Source of the DNA: Abiotrophia sp938010525
GTDB taxonomy: Bacteria; Bacillota; Bacilli; Lactobacillales; Aerococcaceae
Direction of reading: 5' to 3'
Length of the DNA: 64,000 nt
Assembly (NCBI RefSeq): GCF_938010525.1
Contig: NZ_CALLVK010000022.1
Span: forward strand, 1 to 64,000
The notes under the pieces were generated by a model, which was not told the origin of the DNA, made no database searches, and saw only the letters and a program-made list of their open reading frames with translations. Of this stretch, positions 52,740-61,085 are shown piece after piece. A program made the position numbers and the translations under genes. The first letter of the stretch is position 1, and every line of letters starts with the position of its first letter.

Positions 52740-52850
52740 GAGACTATTTTATCATCGTTTTGCCACTTTTCGCTAAAGTGTCCCTAAACCAACGCACTTG
52801 ATGCTTTTTTGCAACATCCTCTAGCCCAATACTCATAGGAGGCTGCTGAT

Positions 52851-53771
52851 ATGTCATACGGTAAACTTATTTCTCAATTGCGATACGATAAAAACCTTTC
52901 AATCAAAGATTTATGCGCTAATCAGCTTTCTCGATCAGCCTACTTTCGATTTACTAAGGGCGAAACCCAGACTTCTGTAGAAACTTTTTTCTCTATGATT
53001 AAGACTCTACATATATCGCCAGCTGAATTCGATTATATATATAATGGCTATGCTCCACCTTTATATGAAAAATTACATACTTGTATCATGCAATGTTACA
53101 AATCAAAGGACACCACTGGCATAAACTTGATTATAGGTAAGTGTGACTGCCTATCTCAGCAAGCTAATGACTGTTATCATCATGCAGGTCTACTCGCCCG
53201 CTTCTTTCTCTCAAAACTAAATAATATGCCAGTTGACATAAACATCTCAAAAGAATTTCAATCATATCTGACTCACGTAAACACGTGGCACCTCTATGAA
53301 CTCCAACTATTTAACTACACTATTCCTCTATATTCTTATGATTTTATTAAGTCATCCTTATCAAGAGTAATCAAAAATTCTAAAAAGTACGATTCTTTCC
53401 CTCAAACTAGGCGTATTAGCTTCTTAATTCTGACTAATATATTTAAATTACATCTTGAGCACTTTGATTTGAAGCAGGCTTCGTTAGTTATAGACAGCCA
53501 AGCAGGGCTCCCAAGACAAGAACACGATCTCTTTGAACAACTGCATATTAAACTAAATCATGGGTTACTATTACTAGCCAAAAAGAAAGTTTCAGAGGCG
53601 AATTCGTTAATTATGCAGGTTCTTAGTGTTTCTAGGCTTCTAAATCAAAGTTCTTTATTGGAGCTAGCAATTAATGGTTACAGAGATATTTGTCGACTTT
53701 ATGATATAGAGCCGCAAATATCACTACAGCAATTAATAAAATCTTCCATGAGGTTTGATAACCATGTATAA
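52851..53771 (+). CDS. Rgg/GadR/MutR family transcriptional regulator
   Basis: A 306-residue regulator. An N-terminal XRE-type HTH (about residues 1-65: KLISQLRYDKNLSIKDLCAN..., SRSAYFRFTKGE) is followed by a TPR-like helical domain, the layout of Rgg/MutR proteins that often bind short peptide pheromones. It is divergent from lanA, and MutR proteins regulate mutacin and other lanthipeptide clusters, so it is the likely regulator here. The start follows AGGAGG. AT-rich like the lan genes. No obvious SHP-type pheromone gene is adjacent. Confidence 0.88.
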   Translation: MSYGKLISQLRYDKNLSIKDLCANQLSRSAYFRFTKGETQTSVETFFSMIKTLHISPAEFDYIYNGYAPPLYEKLHTCIMQCYKSKDTTGINLIIGKCDCLSQQANDCYHHAGLLARFFLSKLNNMPVDINISKEFQSYLTHVNTWHLYELQLFNYTIPLYSYDFIKSSLSRVIKNSKKYDSFPQTRRISFLILTNIFKLHLEHFDLKQASLVIDSQAGLPRQEHDLFEQLHIKLNHGLLLLAKKKVSEANSLIMQVLSVSRLLNQSSLLELAINGYRDICRLYDIEPQISLQQLIKSSMRFDNHV

Positions 53772-54126
53772 TCATGCTATCAATATGCGAGCCAGAGGGT
53801 GTATCATGAATAGTGTTTTATCCGAGTAGAATATTTACTAATGTAGCAACTTATTTTCGGCTACTCATCGAATTAACGTACTATTATCTCTTTTGAAGGA
53901 ATAGCGCATATTTGCTGTTTTTCTGGTGTTCAATATCCCCAAAATAGCCACTCATAAAAATCTCCAGTAGCAGTCAATAAACATACCGATATAGATAGCA
54001 AGAAAGAAGTTTATTTAGTTAGTGTTACATATAATGATGCCCTCTTATACTTCAAAAATTACAAAGGCTGAATTAGTTCACGCACTAATAGTGGGTGGAA
54101 AAACATTTCCCACTCTCTTTATTGCA
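53772..54126. other. AT-rich intergenic DNA after the Rgg gene
   Basis: About 350 bp without a convincing gene. Two very short open frames occur (plus strand near 53764, minus strand 53955-53884); neither resembles a pheromone precursor. This is probably the right-hand edge of the inserted block. Confidence 0.4.
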
Positions 54127-54159
54127 AAAAAAGTGTTGCTAGTCACTCTAGCAACACTT
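54125..54159 (-). terminator. Terminator after the 113-residue membrane protein gene
   Basis: AAGTGTTGCTAG / CTAGCAACACTT hairpin, followed by a run of seven T on the minus strand. Confidence 0.85.
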
Positions 54160-54173
54160 CAATTTTACTTTGA

Positions 54174-54515
54174 CTAGCCCAGCAGCATCTTCATGACGCC
54201 GCTATGGTCTAGTATTAGGAAGGACATAAAGAGGCAATAGACCAGCATGCCCAGTAACAAATAGGTCTCAAAGGGCACTAGTCCCGGGAAGGAGGCTTTA
54301 ATCCCCTTCCTACGTCGATAGCATCTGGCCAACCAGCTCAAGCCTAGGCCACAAGAGAAGACGGCGAAAGGCTCTAAGAAGAGCCGGTAGTTAGAACTGA
54401 GCGCATCCACACTAAATAAGCCGACTGGCTGAGGCGCAATCACTAGGTAACAGACAAGCGTAAACAAGAGCTGAGCCACCACTAGGGCCCATAGGACTTT
54501 TCTAAAGGTTCTCAT
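54174..54515 (-). CDS. Small four-segment membrane protein, SdpI/DUF1648-like paralogue 1
   Basis: 113 residues with four membrane segments. Its N-terminus MRTFRKVLWALVVAQLLFTLV and the APQPVG...YRLFLEPF region align with the 121-residue neighbour, so the two are paralogues. The features are loosely like DUF1648/SdpI immunity proteins, but the match is weak. The sequence is higher in G+C than its paralogue. Bacteriocin immunity or stress function are only guesses. Confidence 0.7.
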   Translation of the reverse strand: MRTFRKVLWALVVAQLLFTLVCYLVIAPQPVGLFSVDALSSNYRLFLEPFAVFSCGLGLSWLARCYRRRKGIKASFPGLVPFETYLLLGMLVYCLFMSFLILDHSGVMKMLLG

Positions 54516-54552
54516 ACCCGCTCACCTCTCCCCTTCTCTGATTAGGCATCAT

Positions 54553-54909
54553 TCAATAAAGTTGCAAGATATGCGTAAGCCCTATTTGATCTAATATCAA
54601 AACTGACATGATGACAGCAATCAACAAGTGTCCCGTTAGCAGCATCCCTTCGGCGGGCATAATCACATTCATATTTTCCTTAATTCCATTCTCACGCCGT
54701 CTAACTTTTGCTACCCATATTATCAAAAGACCACTAACTACGGTACAAATCGGCTCCAAAAACAGCATATAGCGTGGCCCCACTGAATCAATTCCCTTAA
54801 ATCCGAAGTGGGTAATGACTGTTTCAGGTGCAACAAAGACAAAACATATAGTAGTAAAGACAAATTGTATGGCCACAATAGTCCAGATTATCTTTCTGAA
54901 TGACTTCAT
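54553..54909 (-). CDS. Small four-segment membrane protein, SdpI/DUF1648-like paralogue 2
   Basis: 118 residues, paralogous to the 113-residue gene downstream (MKSFRKIIWTIVAIQFVFT aligned with MRTFRKVLWALVVAQLLFT). A segment resembling DUF1648 (VAPETVITHFGFKGIDSVGPRYMLF) precedes the second membrane pair. Start at ATG 54909, behind AGGTG with 8 bp spacing. The two genes probably form one transcript. They lie next to the lanthipeptide island. Confidence 0.7.
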   Translation of the reverse strand: MKSFRKIIWTIVAIQFVFTTICFVFVAPETVITHFGFKGIDSVGPRYMLFLEPICTVVSGLLIIWVAKVRRRENGIKENMNVIMPAEGMLLTGHLLIAVIMSVLILDQIGLTHILQLY

Positions 54910-54984
54910 TATCATCACCTACTCAAGTATGCTAGTAGCCAACAAGGTTATTTTAATTCTAAGTTTTCCCACTCAACCTTATCT

Positions 54985-55305
54985 TTAGTCTCCAAAATAG
55001 GCTTTTAATAATTCGACTTGTTCTTTATTTAGCATTTCTTCCCCGCTTATCAATTTATTTAGGGCATGAAGCGGCAGGCCAGAATTATGACTCAACCTCT
55101 CCATGTACTCACTATCTTTACTTTGCAATTTGATACGTATTAATTCTGCATAGTAGGCATTTGTCACCTTAAGAACAGTGGCTTCATCCTGTACATTAAT
55201 CGTATCACTTAGTAAATCAAAAACTGTCTGCAAATTCGTTAAACTAGCCAAATTTCGAATAATCTGCTTGATTTGGCGTAAGATATAGTCATTTTCAACA
55301 AACAT
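54985..55305 (-). CDS. DUF6483 family protein
   Basis: A 106-residue cytoplasmic, helical protein with the N-terminal MFVENDYILRQIKQIIRNLA signature I associate with DUF6483. Function is unknown. The start is ATG 55305, 7 bp after GGAGG. It has a good promoter (minus-strand TTGTAA at 55401-55406, 17 bp, TATAAT at 55378-55383). Confidence 0.78.
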   Translation of the reverse strand: MFVENDYILRQIKQIIRNLASLTNLQTVFDLLSDTINVQDEATVLKVTNAYYAELIRIKLQSKDSEYMERLSHNSGLPLHALNKLISGEEMLNKEQVELLKAYFGD

Positions 55306-55377
55306 AAGGATACCTCCCACTTAATTTTTAGGCTTAAAATTGATGGTATCTGGCTACAATACCCATCCTATAACCTT

Positions 55378-55406
55378 ATTATAGCCCTTTGAAAAGGCTT
55401 TTACAA
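55378..55406 (-). promoter_or_regulatory. Promoter of the DUF6483 gene
   Basis: Minus-strand TTGTAA, 17 bp, TATAAT. Confidence 0.7.
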
Positions 55407-55461
55407 TAGTAGGCAGTCCCCATTTTGTGCGCTTTGCTTAACTATTTTTCTTCTATACAAA

Positions 55462-55490
55462 GCAAAAGAGGCTAAGAAATTCTTAGCCTC
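55462..55490 (-). terminator. Terminator of the liv operon
   Basis: Minus-strand GAGGCTAAGA / TCTTAGCCTC hairpin followed by TTTTG. Confidence 0.8.
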
Positions 55491-55502
55491 CATCTATTAA
55501 GT

Positions 55503-56147
55503 TTATTCCGGCTTCACAAAGACACCAGACACTTTGTAGCCTTTTTCTTGGAAGACGCGCGCGACTTCCTCAGAATCTTGAGTATCCACGTGAACCACCA
55601 CATTGGTCTTGTCGTCCAAGTGGTAGACGTTCATTTGGGTGATGCTCCAGTTGTGCTTAGCGGTGGTCTCACCGATGTCCTCTAGAATACCTGCCTTGTC
55701 ATCGACTACTTCCACCACGAAACGAGTCCCTGGGGTGTAGTAGCCATTGATGTCAATGAAGGCTTCGAAGATGTCCTTGTCGGTGATAATCCCCACTAAT
55801 TGGGCGTGGTCCATGACAACCAGGACGCCGACGTCCATATTGCGCATCTCAGAAGCAGCTTGCTCTAAGAGGGCATCTGGGCTAGTGGTAATGACGCGAC
55901 GAATCATAATGTCTGCCGCTGTCGTCTTGTTGAGCAAGTAGTTGAGTTCATGCACGCTCAGGCTGGTCGCGGTAGAAGGTGAGTTCTTGGCAATGACAGA
56001 CTCTGTTAAGAGCCCTACCAATTGGCCTTTGACTACGACTGGCAAACGGTGAATGTCGTGTTGGCGCATCAAGTCCAGCGCCTTAATGACAGTGGTATCT
56101 GGCGTGATGGTCACCAAGTCGGTTGACATATAGTTTTTAACGTACAT
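55503..56147 (-). CDS. CBS-pair and ACT domain protein of the liv operon (AcuB-like)
   Basis: 214 residues: two CBS domains (about 7-60, MSTDLVTITPDTTVIKALDLM..., and 80-132) followed by a C-terminal ACT domain (about 142-210). CBS pairs bind adenosyl nucleotides and ACT domains bind amino acids, so this could sense energy state and branched-chain amino acids and modulate the transporter encoded in the same operon. It follows livF by 4 bp. The regulatory role is inferred. Confidence 0.87.
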   Translation of the reverse strand: MYVKNYMSTDLVTITPDTTVIKALDLMRQHDIHRLPVVVKGQLVGLLTESVIAKNSPSTATSLSVHELNYLLNKTTAADIMIRRVITTSPDALLEQAASEMRNMDVGVLVVMDHAQLVGIITDKDIFEAFIDINGYYTPGTRFVVEVVDDKAGILEDIGETTAKHNWSITQMNVYHLDDKTNVVVHVDTQDSEEVARVFQEKGYKVSGVFVKPE

Positions 56148-56151
56148 TTGC

Positions 56152-56856
56152 TTAACCTCCTAAGTATGCTTTTTGGACGGCGTCGCTCTCGAGGAGTTCT
56201 TGGCCGGTCCCGCTCAGAACGATCTTACCGGTTTCCAAGACGTAACCCCGACTAGCAATCGAGAGGGCCATCTTGGCATTTTGTTCAATCAAGAGGACGG
56301 TGGTCCCTTGAGCTTGAATCTGTTGAATAATGTTGAAGATTTCTTGGATGAAGATTGGCGCCAAGCCCATGGATGGCTCATCCAACAAGAGTAGCTTAGG
56401 CTTGGACATGAGGGCCCGGCCCATAGCTAGCATCTGTTGCTCCCCACCTGATAGGGTGGAAGCATCCTGCTTCTGACGCTCGCCCAAGACTGGGAAGCGG
56501 TCATAGACTGCTTGTATATCTTCTTCGATATTGGCGCGGTCCTTGCGTAAGAAGGCACCCATTTCCAAGTTTTCGCGGACAGATAGGCCTTTGAAGACGT
56601 GACGGCCTTCAGGCACGTGGGAAATCCCTAGCTGGACGATTTTTTGCGCGTTGGTTTTGGTAATGTTCTGGCCTTCATAGGTCAGAGTCCCTGAAGCTGG
56701 CTTAATCAAACCAGAGATAGTCCGCAGGATGGTCGATTTACCAGCCCCATTGGCCCCAATCAGGGAGACAATCTCCCCTTGGTTAACCTCGAAGTTAACG
56801 CCACGGACTGCATTAATCATACCGTAGTTGACGGCTAAGTTCTCAACACGTAACAT
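56152..56856 (-). CDS. livF: Branched-chain amino-acid ABC transporter ATP-binding protein LivF
   Basis: A 234-residue ATPase. Walker A is GANGAGKSTILR, the Q-loop ISHVPEGRHVFKGLSVRENLEMGAF is LivF-specific, signature LSGGEQQMLAMGRALM, Walker B LLLDEPSMGLAPI. Its start overlaps the end of livG by one base. Confidence 0.96.
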   Translation of the reverse strand: MLRVENLAVNYGMINAVRGVNFEVNQGEIVSLIGANGAGKSTILRTISGLIKPASGTLTYEGQNITKTNAQKIVQLGISHVPEGRHVFKGLSVRENLEMGAFLRKDRANIEEDIQAVYDRFPVLGERQKQDASTLSGGEQQMLAMGRALMSKPKLLLLDEPSMGLAPIFIQEIFNIIQQIQAQGTTVLLIEQNAKMALSIASRGYVLETGKIVLSGTGQELLESDAVQKAYLGG

Positions 56857-57632
56857 TAGGCGTCACCTCCTAGGTAGGCCCGGATAACATCTGGGTTCTG
56901 ACGAATTTCTTCTGGCGTGCCTTGGGCCAAGAGTCGGCCGTATTCCAAGACATAGATGCGTTGGCAGATTTCCATAACCAGAGCCATATCGTGTTCGATT
57001 AGCACGATGGTCAAGCCAAATTGTTGGCGAATCTGTTCAATTAGGGCGGTTAACTCAGCGGTTTCCGCTGGGTTCATGCCGGCTGCTGGCTCGTCTAAGA
57101 AGAGGATCTTAGGTTCGGTGGCCAGGGCCCGGACGATTTCCAGACGGCGTTGTTGACCGTAGGCCAAGTTCTTAGCCTTGTCTTGAGCGTATTGGGCTAG
57201 GTCGAAGATTTCCAAGAGTTCTAAGGCCTTAGCCTTCATCTTAGCTTCTGTCTCATAGTAGGCCTTGGTCCGGAAAATGCTGGACCAGATGGCATCGTGA
57301 TTGTGCCCGTGCATGGCTACCATGACGTTTTCCAAGACGCTTTGGTCTTTGAAGAGGCGGATGTTTTGGAAGGTCCGCGCCAAGCCTAGTTGGTTAATCT
57401 TATAAGGTGCCATGCCGTTCAAGGTCTTGACCCCATCAGCAGTGGATAAGGTGACAGTCCCTTCTGTTGGCTCGTAGACGCCTGTTAAGAGGTTGAAGAA
57501 GGTGGTCTTGCCGGCCCCGTTAGGACCGATAAGGCCTACAAGCTCTTGCTCTTCTAACTTGAGGGAGACGTTGGACACGGCCGCCAAACCGCCAAAGTTT
57601 TTGGTAAGTTGATTGACTTCAAGTAAGGCCAT
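56856..57632 (-). CDS. livG: Branched-chain amino-acid ABC transporter ATP-binding protein LivG
   Basis: A 258-residue ATPase. Walker A is GPNGAGKTTFFNLL, LARTFQNIRLFKDQSVLENVMVAMH is LivG-typical, signature LAYGQQRRLEIVRAL (LAYGQQ instead of LSGGQ is normal for the family), Walker B ILFLDEPAAGMNPAE. It overlaps livM by one base. Confidence 0.96.
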   Translation of the reverse strand: MALLEVNQLTKNFGGLAAVSNVSLKLEEQELVGLIGPNGAGKTTFFNLLTGVYEPTEGTVTLSTADGVKTLNGMAPYKINQLGLARTFQNIRLFKDQSVLENVMVAMHGHNHDAIWSSIFRTKAYYETEAKMKAKALELLEIFDLAQYAQDKAKNLAYGQQRRLEIVRALATEPKILFLDEPAAGMNPAETAELTALIEQIRQQFGLTIVLIEHDMALVMEICQRIYVLEYGRLLAQGTPEEIRQNPDVIRAYLGGDA

Positions 57633-58591
57633 TAGACTGCTCCTTTCTTCGCTTTATTCTTGGTTAAGAGGGAGCCTAGACGTAATTCCCAGGTTCCTAG
57701 GAGACCACCCGGTCTGAAGATCATGATTAGGATGAGGGCGATGGCATAGATGACCATACGAAGCTGCCCATAAGGTTGTAAGAGGGTGTTGAGAATCCCT
57801 AAGACCACGGCTGCCACGAAGGAACCGGTGAAACTCCCAATCCCGCCGAATACGACGATAATGAGGACATCAATGGATTTGTTGAAGGTGAAGTCCCCTG
57901 GGGTGACAACCCCGATGTTACCAGCATAGAGGGCACCACCGATAGCGGCAGTAATGGCACCTAAGACGAAGGCGATAACCTTGTACTTAGTCACGTTAAC
58001 CCCCATAGACTCTGCGGCAATCTCATCTTGCTCGATGGCATAGGTTGCCCGGCCCGCACTGGAGTAGAAGTAGTTGAGAATCAAGATAGTGGTCACAACC
58101 ATGAAGAAGTAAACTAATGGCCAGGTTGCCACTTTAGGAATGGCGTTAATCCCTTGTGGCCCGTTGGTTAGGGACTTGTAGTTGGTGATGACTACCCGGA
58201 TGATTTCAGAAACACCTAGCGTGGCGATGGCCAAGTAGTCCCCGCGTAAGCGCAAGGTTGGAATCCCGACCAAGACTGCCAAGACTGCGGCGACTACCGC
58301 ACCGACTAGCATCCCGGTCCAAAGACCGCCTAAATCTGCATGGCGTGTTGCGAAGATGGCACCTGAGTAGGCCCCCACGGCGATAAAGGCCGCATGCCCT
58401 AGTGAGAACTGGCCAGCTACCCCTAAGACCAAGTTTAGCCCGATGGCATAGATGACATCAATCATAATCTTGATTAAGGTAATTTGGTAGTAGGAATCGA
58501 TTAAGTTAGTCGACGTTAAGAGCCACAAGAGGCCATAACCCAGGAGGGCTGCCGTCAACCAAATCAGGTTGCGTTGATGGAATCGTTGCAT
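57632..58591 (-). CDS. livM: Branched-chain amino-acid ABC transporter permease LivM
   Basis: A 319-residue permease with about nine or ten membrane segments. Conserved loops include AIGLNLVLGVAGQFSLGHAAFIAVGAY, TLRLRGDYLAIATLGVSEIIRVV and VVFGGIGSFTGSFVAAVVLG. It starts 10 bp after livH. Confidence 0.96.
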   Translation of the reverse strand: MQRFHQRNLIWLTAALLGYGLLWLLTSTNLIDSYYQITLIKIMIDVIYAIGLNLVLGVAGQFSLGHAAFIAVGAYSGAIFATRHADLGGLWTGMLVGAVVAAVLAVLVGIPTLRLRGDYLAIATLGVSEIIRVVITNYKSLTNGPQGINAIPKVATWPLVYFFMVVTTILILNYFYSSAGRATYAIEQDEIAAESMGVNVTKYKVIAFVLGAITAAIGGALYAGNIGVVTPGDFTFNKSIDVLIIVVFGGIGSFTGSFVAAVVLGILNTLLQPYGQLRMVIYAIALILIMIFRPGGLLGTWELRLGSLLTKNKAKKGAV

Positions 58592-58601
58592 GTGGCTTCA
58601 C

Positions 58602-59492
58602 CTACACTTTCTCTTTGACGTTCTTACCGAAGAGACCTGCCGGCAAGACGAGCAAGATAACAATTAAGAGGGCATATACGGCCGCATCCTTGAAGGCAGA
58701 CCCCCCGAAGGCGGAGACGAAGGTCTCCAAGAGACCGATTAGGTAACCCCCGACCATGGCACCCGGAATGGAGCCAATCCCACCAACAACGGCAGCGACG
58801 AAGGCCTTAAGTCCTGGCGTCAAGCCCATGGTGGCCGCCATTTGGTTGGAGTAGAGACCGTAGAGGACGCCAGCTACCCCTGCCAGGGCAGAGCCTAGCG
58901 CAAAGGTAAAGGAAATCACCGCGTCAACGTTAATCCCCATGAGTTGAGCTGCTTCTTCATCGACCGCAACCGCCCGCATGGCTTTCCCCATCTTGGTGTA
59001 CTTAACAATGAATTGTAGAGCTACCATTAAGAGGATAGTTGTCACGAAGATTAAGATTTGTTTGGAGTTAATGACCGCTCCCATCACTTTGAAGGTGGTG
59101 GTCGTAAAGCTAGTTGGGTAAGCCTTGACTTCCGGACCGAAGAAATAAATCATGGCATTTTCTAAGAGGAAGGAGACCCCAATCGCGGTGATAAGGGCGG
59201 CTACCCGAGTCGATTTACGTAGGGGCTTGTAGGCCACCCGTTCAATGGTCACCCCTAAGACGGAGGTGAAGACCATGGTTAAAGCTAAGGATAAGTAGAA
59301 GTCCATGCCCTGGACATTAACCAGATAGAAACCGAAGAAGGCCCCCATCATGAGGATGTCCCCGTGGGCGAAGTTAATCAAGCGGATGGTCCCATAGACC
59401 ATGGTGTAACCCAAGGCGATCAAGGCATAGATACTCCCCGTCGACAAGCCGTTAAATAGTTGTTGTAAGAACCACTGGAGGTTCATAGGCAT
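58602..59492 (-). CDS. livH: Branched-chain amino-acid ABC transporter permease LivH
   Basis: A 296-residue permease with about eight membrane segments. Family hallmarks include LFNGLSTGSIYALIALGYTMVYGTIRLINFAHGDILM and VAAVVGGIGSIPGAMVGGYLIG. It lies about 150 bp after livJ, from which it is separated by an attenuator-like hairpin. Confidence 0.96.
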   Translation of the reverse strand: MPMNLQWFLQQLFNGLSTGSIYALIALGYTMVYGTIRLINFAHGDILMMGAFFGFYLVNVQGMDFYLSLALTMVFTSVLGVTIERVAYKPLRKSTRVAALITAIGVSFLLENAMIYFFGPEVKAYPTSFTTTTFKVMGAVINSKQILIFVTTILLMVALQFIVKYTKMGKAMRAVAVDEEAAQLMGINVDAVISFTFALGSALAGVAGVLYGLYSNQMAATMGLTPGLKAFVAAVVGGIGSIPGAMVGGYLIGLLETFVSAFGGSAFKDAAVYALLIVILLVLPAGLFGKNVKEKV

Positions 59493-59567
59493 AAGCTCCT
59501 TTCTATGTATGATGGCTATAAATTAAGTATAGCAGTCCTAAGGCTAAGGCGCCATACTTCCTCATGA

Positions 59568-59614
59568 AAAAGGTCGTATTGTGCTATGACTGGATGTCCA
59601 AGCAACAATACGAC
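59568..59614 (-). terminator. Attenuator between livJ and livH
   Basis: Minus-strand GTCGTATTGT / ACAATACGAC hairpin followed by CCTTTTTC. It would reduce readthrough so that the binding protein outnumbers the permease components. Confidence 0.75.
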
Positions 59615-59640
59615 ACTAGCATGAGGGAGTCTGCTGTCGA

Positions 59641-60795
59641 TTACTCAGCTGACACGTTCACAGCTTCGGTAACTTCACCTTTTTCGAAGTGGAGCATTAC
59701 CGCTGTCTTCACTGGGTTGTGTTTTTCGTCAAATGAGAAGGTCCCGGTTACCCCTTTGAAGTCTTTGATTTTAGCCAAGGCTTTGTTAACTTCTTGTGGG
59801 TCAGTTGAGCCTGCATCCTTGATAGCTTGCAAGAGCACGTTAGTCGCATCGTAAGAAAGAGCTGCGAAAGTATCTGGCTTCTTGCCGTATTCTTTTTCAT
59901 AGGCTTCTACGAATTTCTTAACTGCTGGGTCATCGCTCTTGTCAGAGTAGTGAGAAGTGTAGAAGACGTTGTTAAGGTTGTCTTTACCTGCTAATTCAAC
60001 CAAGGTGTCGTTAGCAAAACCGTCACCACCTACGATTGGCTTGTCGATTCCAAGTTCACGCGCTTGCTTGATGATCAAACCAGCTTCAGTATAGTAACCT
60101 GGTACGTAGAGGGCGTCGAAGTCTTGAGTAGAGATGTTAGTCAAGACAGTTAAGAAGTCAGTATCGTTAGTTTGGTAAGATTCTTTGGCTACGATGGTCC
60201 CGCCTTTAGCTTCAAATTGCTTAACGAAGCTGTCAGCCAAACCTTGTGAGTAGTCGTTAGCTTGGTCAACCAAGAGAACTACTTTCTTGTAACCTTGAGT
60301 GTCCGCTAAGTAGTTGGCAGCAGCCACCCCTTGGAAGGAGTCTTCGAAGCAGACACGGTAGATGTAGTCGTAGACTTTGCCTGCAGAGTCGAGGGTAATC
60401 CCGTTACCAGTTGCAGCAGGGAAGATAGCTGGTGTTTTGCCGTCGTTAGCGACTGGAATTTCTGCTAAGGCATCCCCGGTAGTTGCAGGACCTACAATCC
60501 CTGCCACGCCGGCAGCGACTAATTTGGTTGCAGCCGCAGCGGCTTCCGTCTTATCAGACTTGTTGTCTTCGACTTGCGCTTCGACTTTCTTGCCGTTAAC
60601 GCCGCCGTGTTCTTCATTGTATTGCTTAACAGCTAATTTCAAACCACTAGCCATTGGCGTCCCGTAAGCAGCCGCCGCCCCTGAGAGCTCGAAGTTACCG
60701 CCGACTTTAACGGTGTCTTGGGCTGAGACAGTAGCCAATGGGGATGCGAGCAAGAGACCCGCGAAGAGTGCTGTTCCTAACTTTTTAAAATTCAT
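59641..60795 (-). CDS. livJ: Branched-chain amino-acid ABC transporter substrate-binding protein LivJ
   Basis: A 384-residue binding protein with two type I lobes. The signal peptide MNFKKLGTALFAGLLLASPL cleaves near VSA-QD and has no lipobox Cys. The mature protein starts TVKVGGNFELSGAAAAYGTPMASGLKLAVKQYNEE, typical of the LivJ/LivK family; LVAAGVAGIVGPATTGDALAEIPV follows. It leads the livJ-H-M-G-F-CBS operon and has a good promoter. Confidence 0.95.
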   Translation of the reverse strand: MNFKKLGTALFAGLLLASPLATVSAQDTVKVGGNFELSGAAAAYGTPMASGLKLAVKQYNEEHGGVNGKKVEAQVEDNKSDKTEAAAAATKLVAAGVAGIVGPATTGDALAEIPVANDGKTPAIFPAATGNGITLDSAGKVYDYIYRVCFEDSFQGVAAANYLADTQGYKKVVLLVDQANDYSQGLADSFVKQFEAKGGTIVAKESYQTNDTDFLTVLTNISTQDFDALYVPGYYTEAGLIIKQARELGIDKPIVGGDGFANDTLVELAGKDNLNNVFYTSHYSDKSDDPAVKKFVEAYEKEYGKKPDTFAALSYDATNVLLQAIKDAGSTDPQEVNKALAKIKDFKGVTGTFSFDEKHNPVKTAVMLHFEKGEVTEAVNVSAE

Positions 60796-60840
60796 AGTGT
60801 ACCTCCTAAAATATGGTTCCTAAATCATGATGATGAGAAA

Positions 60841-60869
60841 AGTATACACTACTCCGGCTCATTTTACAA
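60841..60869 (-). promoter_or_regulatory. livJ promoter
   Basis: Minus-strand TTGTAA (60864-60869), 17 bp, TATACT (60841-60846). Confidence 0.7.
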
Positions 60870-61004
60870 TGCTTTTATTAAAGTTTTTTAATCTTTTGCT
60901 CATTTTCTTGTCTAGGCCTTATGTAGCGCGGAATCGGTGCCGTTTTGGGCAGCTGGCTGGAGGGGGATTTCTGGATTGTGGCCTGTTTTGGGCGGGGTGT
61001 TGGG

Positions 61005-61042
61005 GAGCCAGTGGGCCACTCTTTAAAGTGGACCACTGGCTC
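61005..61042. repeat. 38-bp palindromic repeat, copy B1
   Basis: GAGCCAGTGGGCCACTCT, a short loop, then AGTGGACCACTGGCTC. It matches the copies at 3469 and 3551. Confidence 0.8.
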
Positions 61043-61085
61043 GGCGATTTTCCTAGATTTGGCCCTGTTTCCGGCAGTTTCCTGG

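Noticed and set aside
53764..53829. 21-residue frame after rgg as a pheromone gene
   Set aside because: Not hydrophobic, no Lys-rich N-terminus, and overlaps the end of rgg; unlike known SHP peptides.
53884..53955. 23-residue minus-strand frame with GGAG ahead of ATG
   Set aside because: It has a fair ribosome-binding site but no promoter or homology that I can see, and it does not look like a pheromone or bacteriocin. Left out for lack of support.
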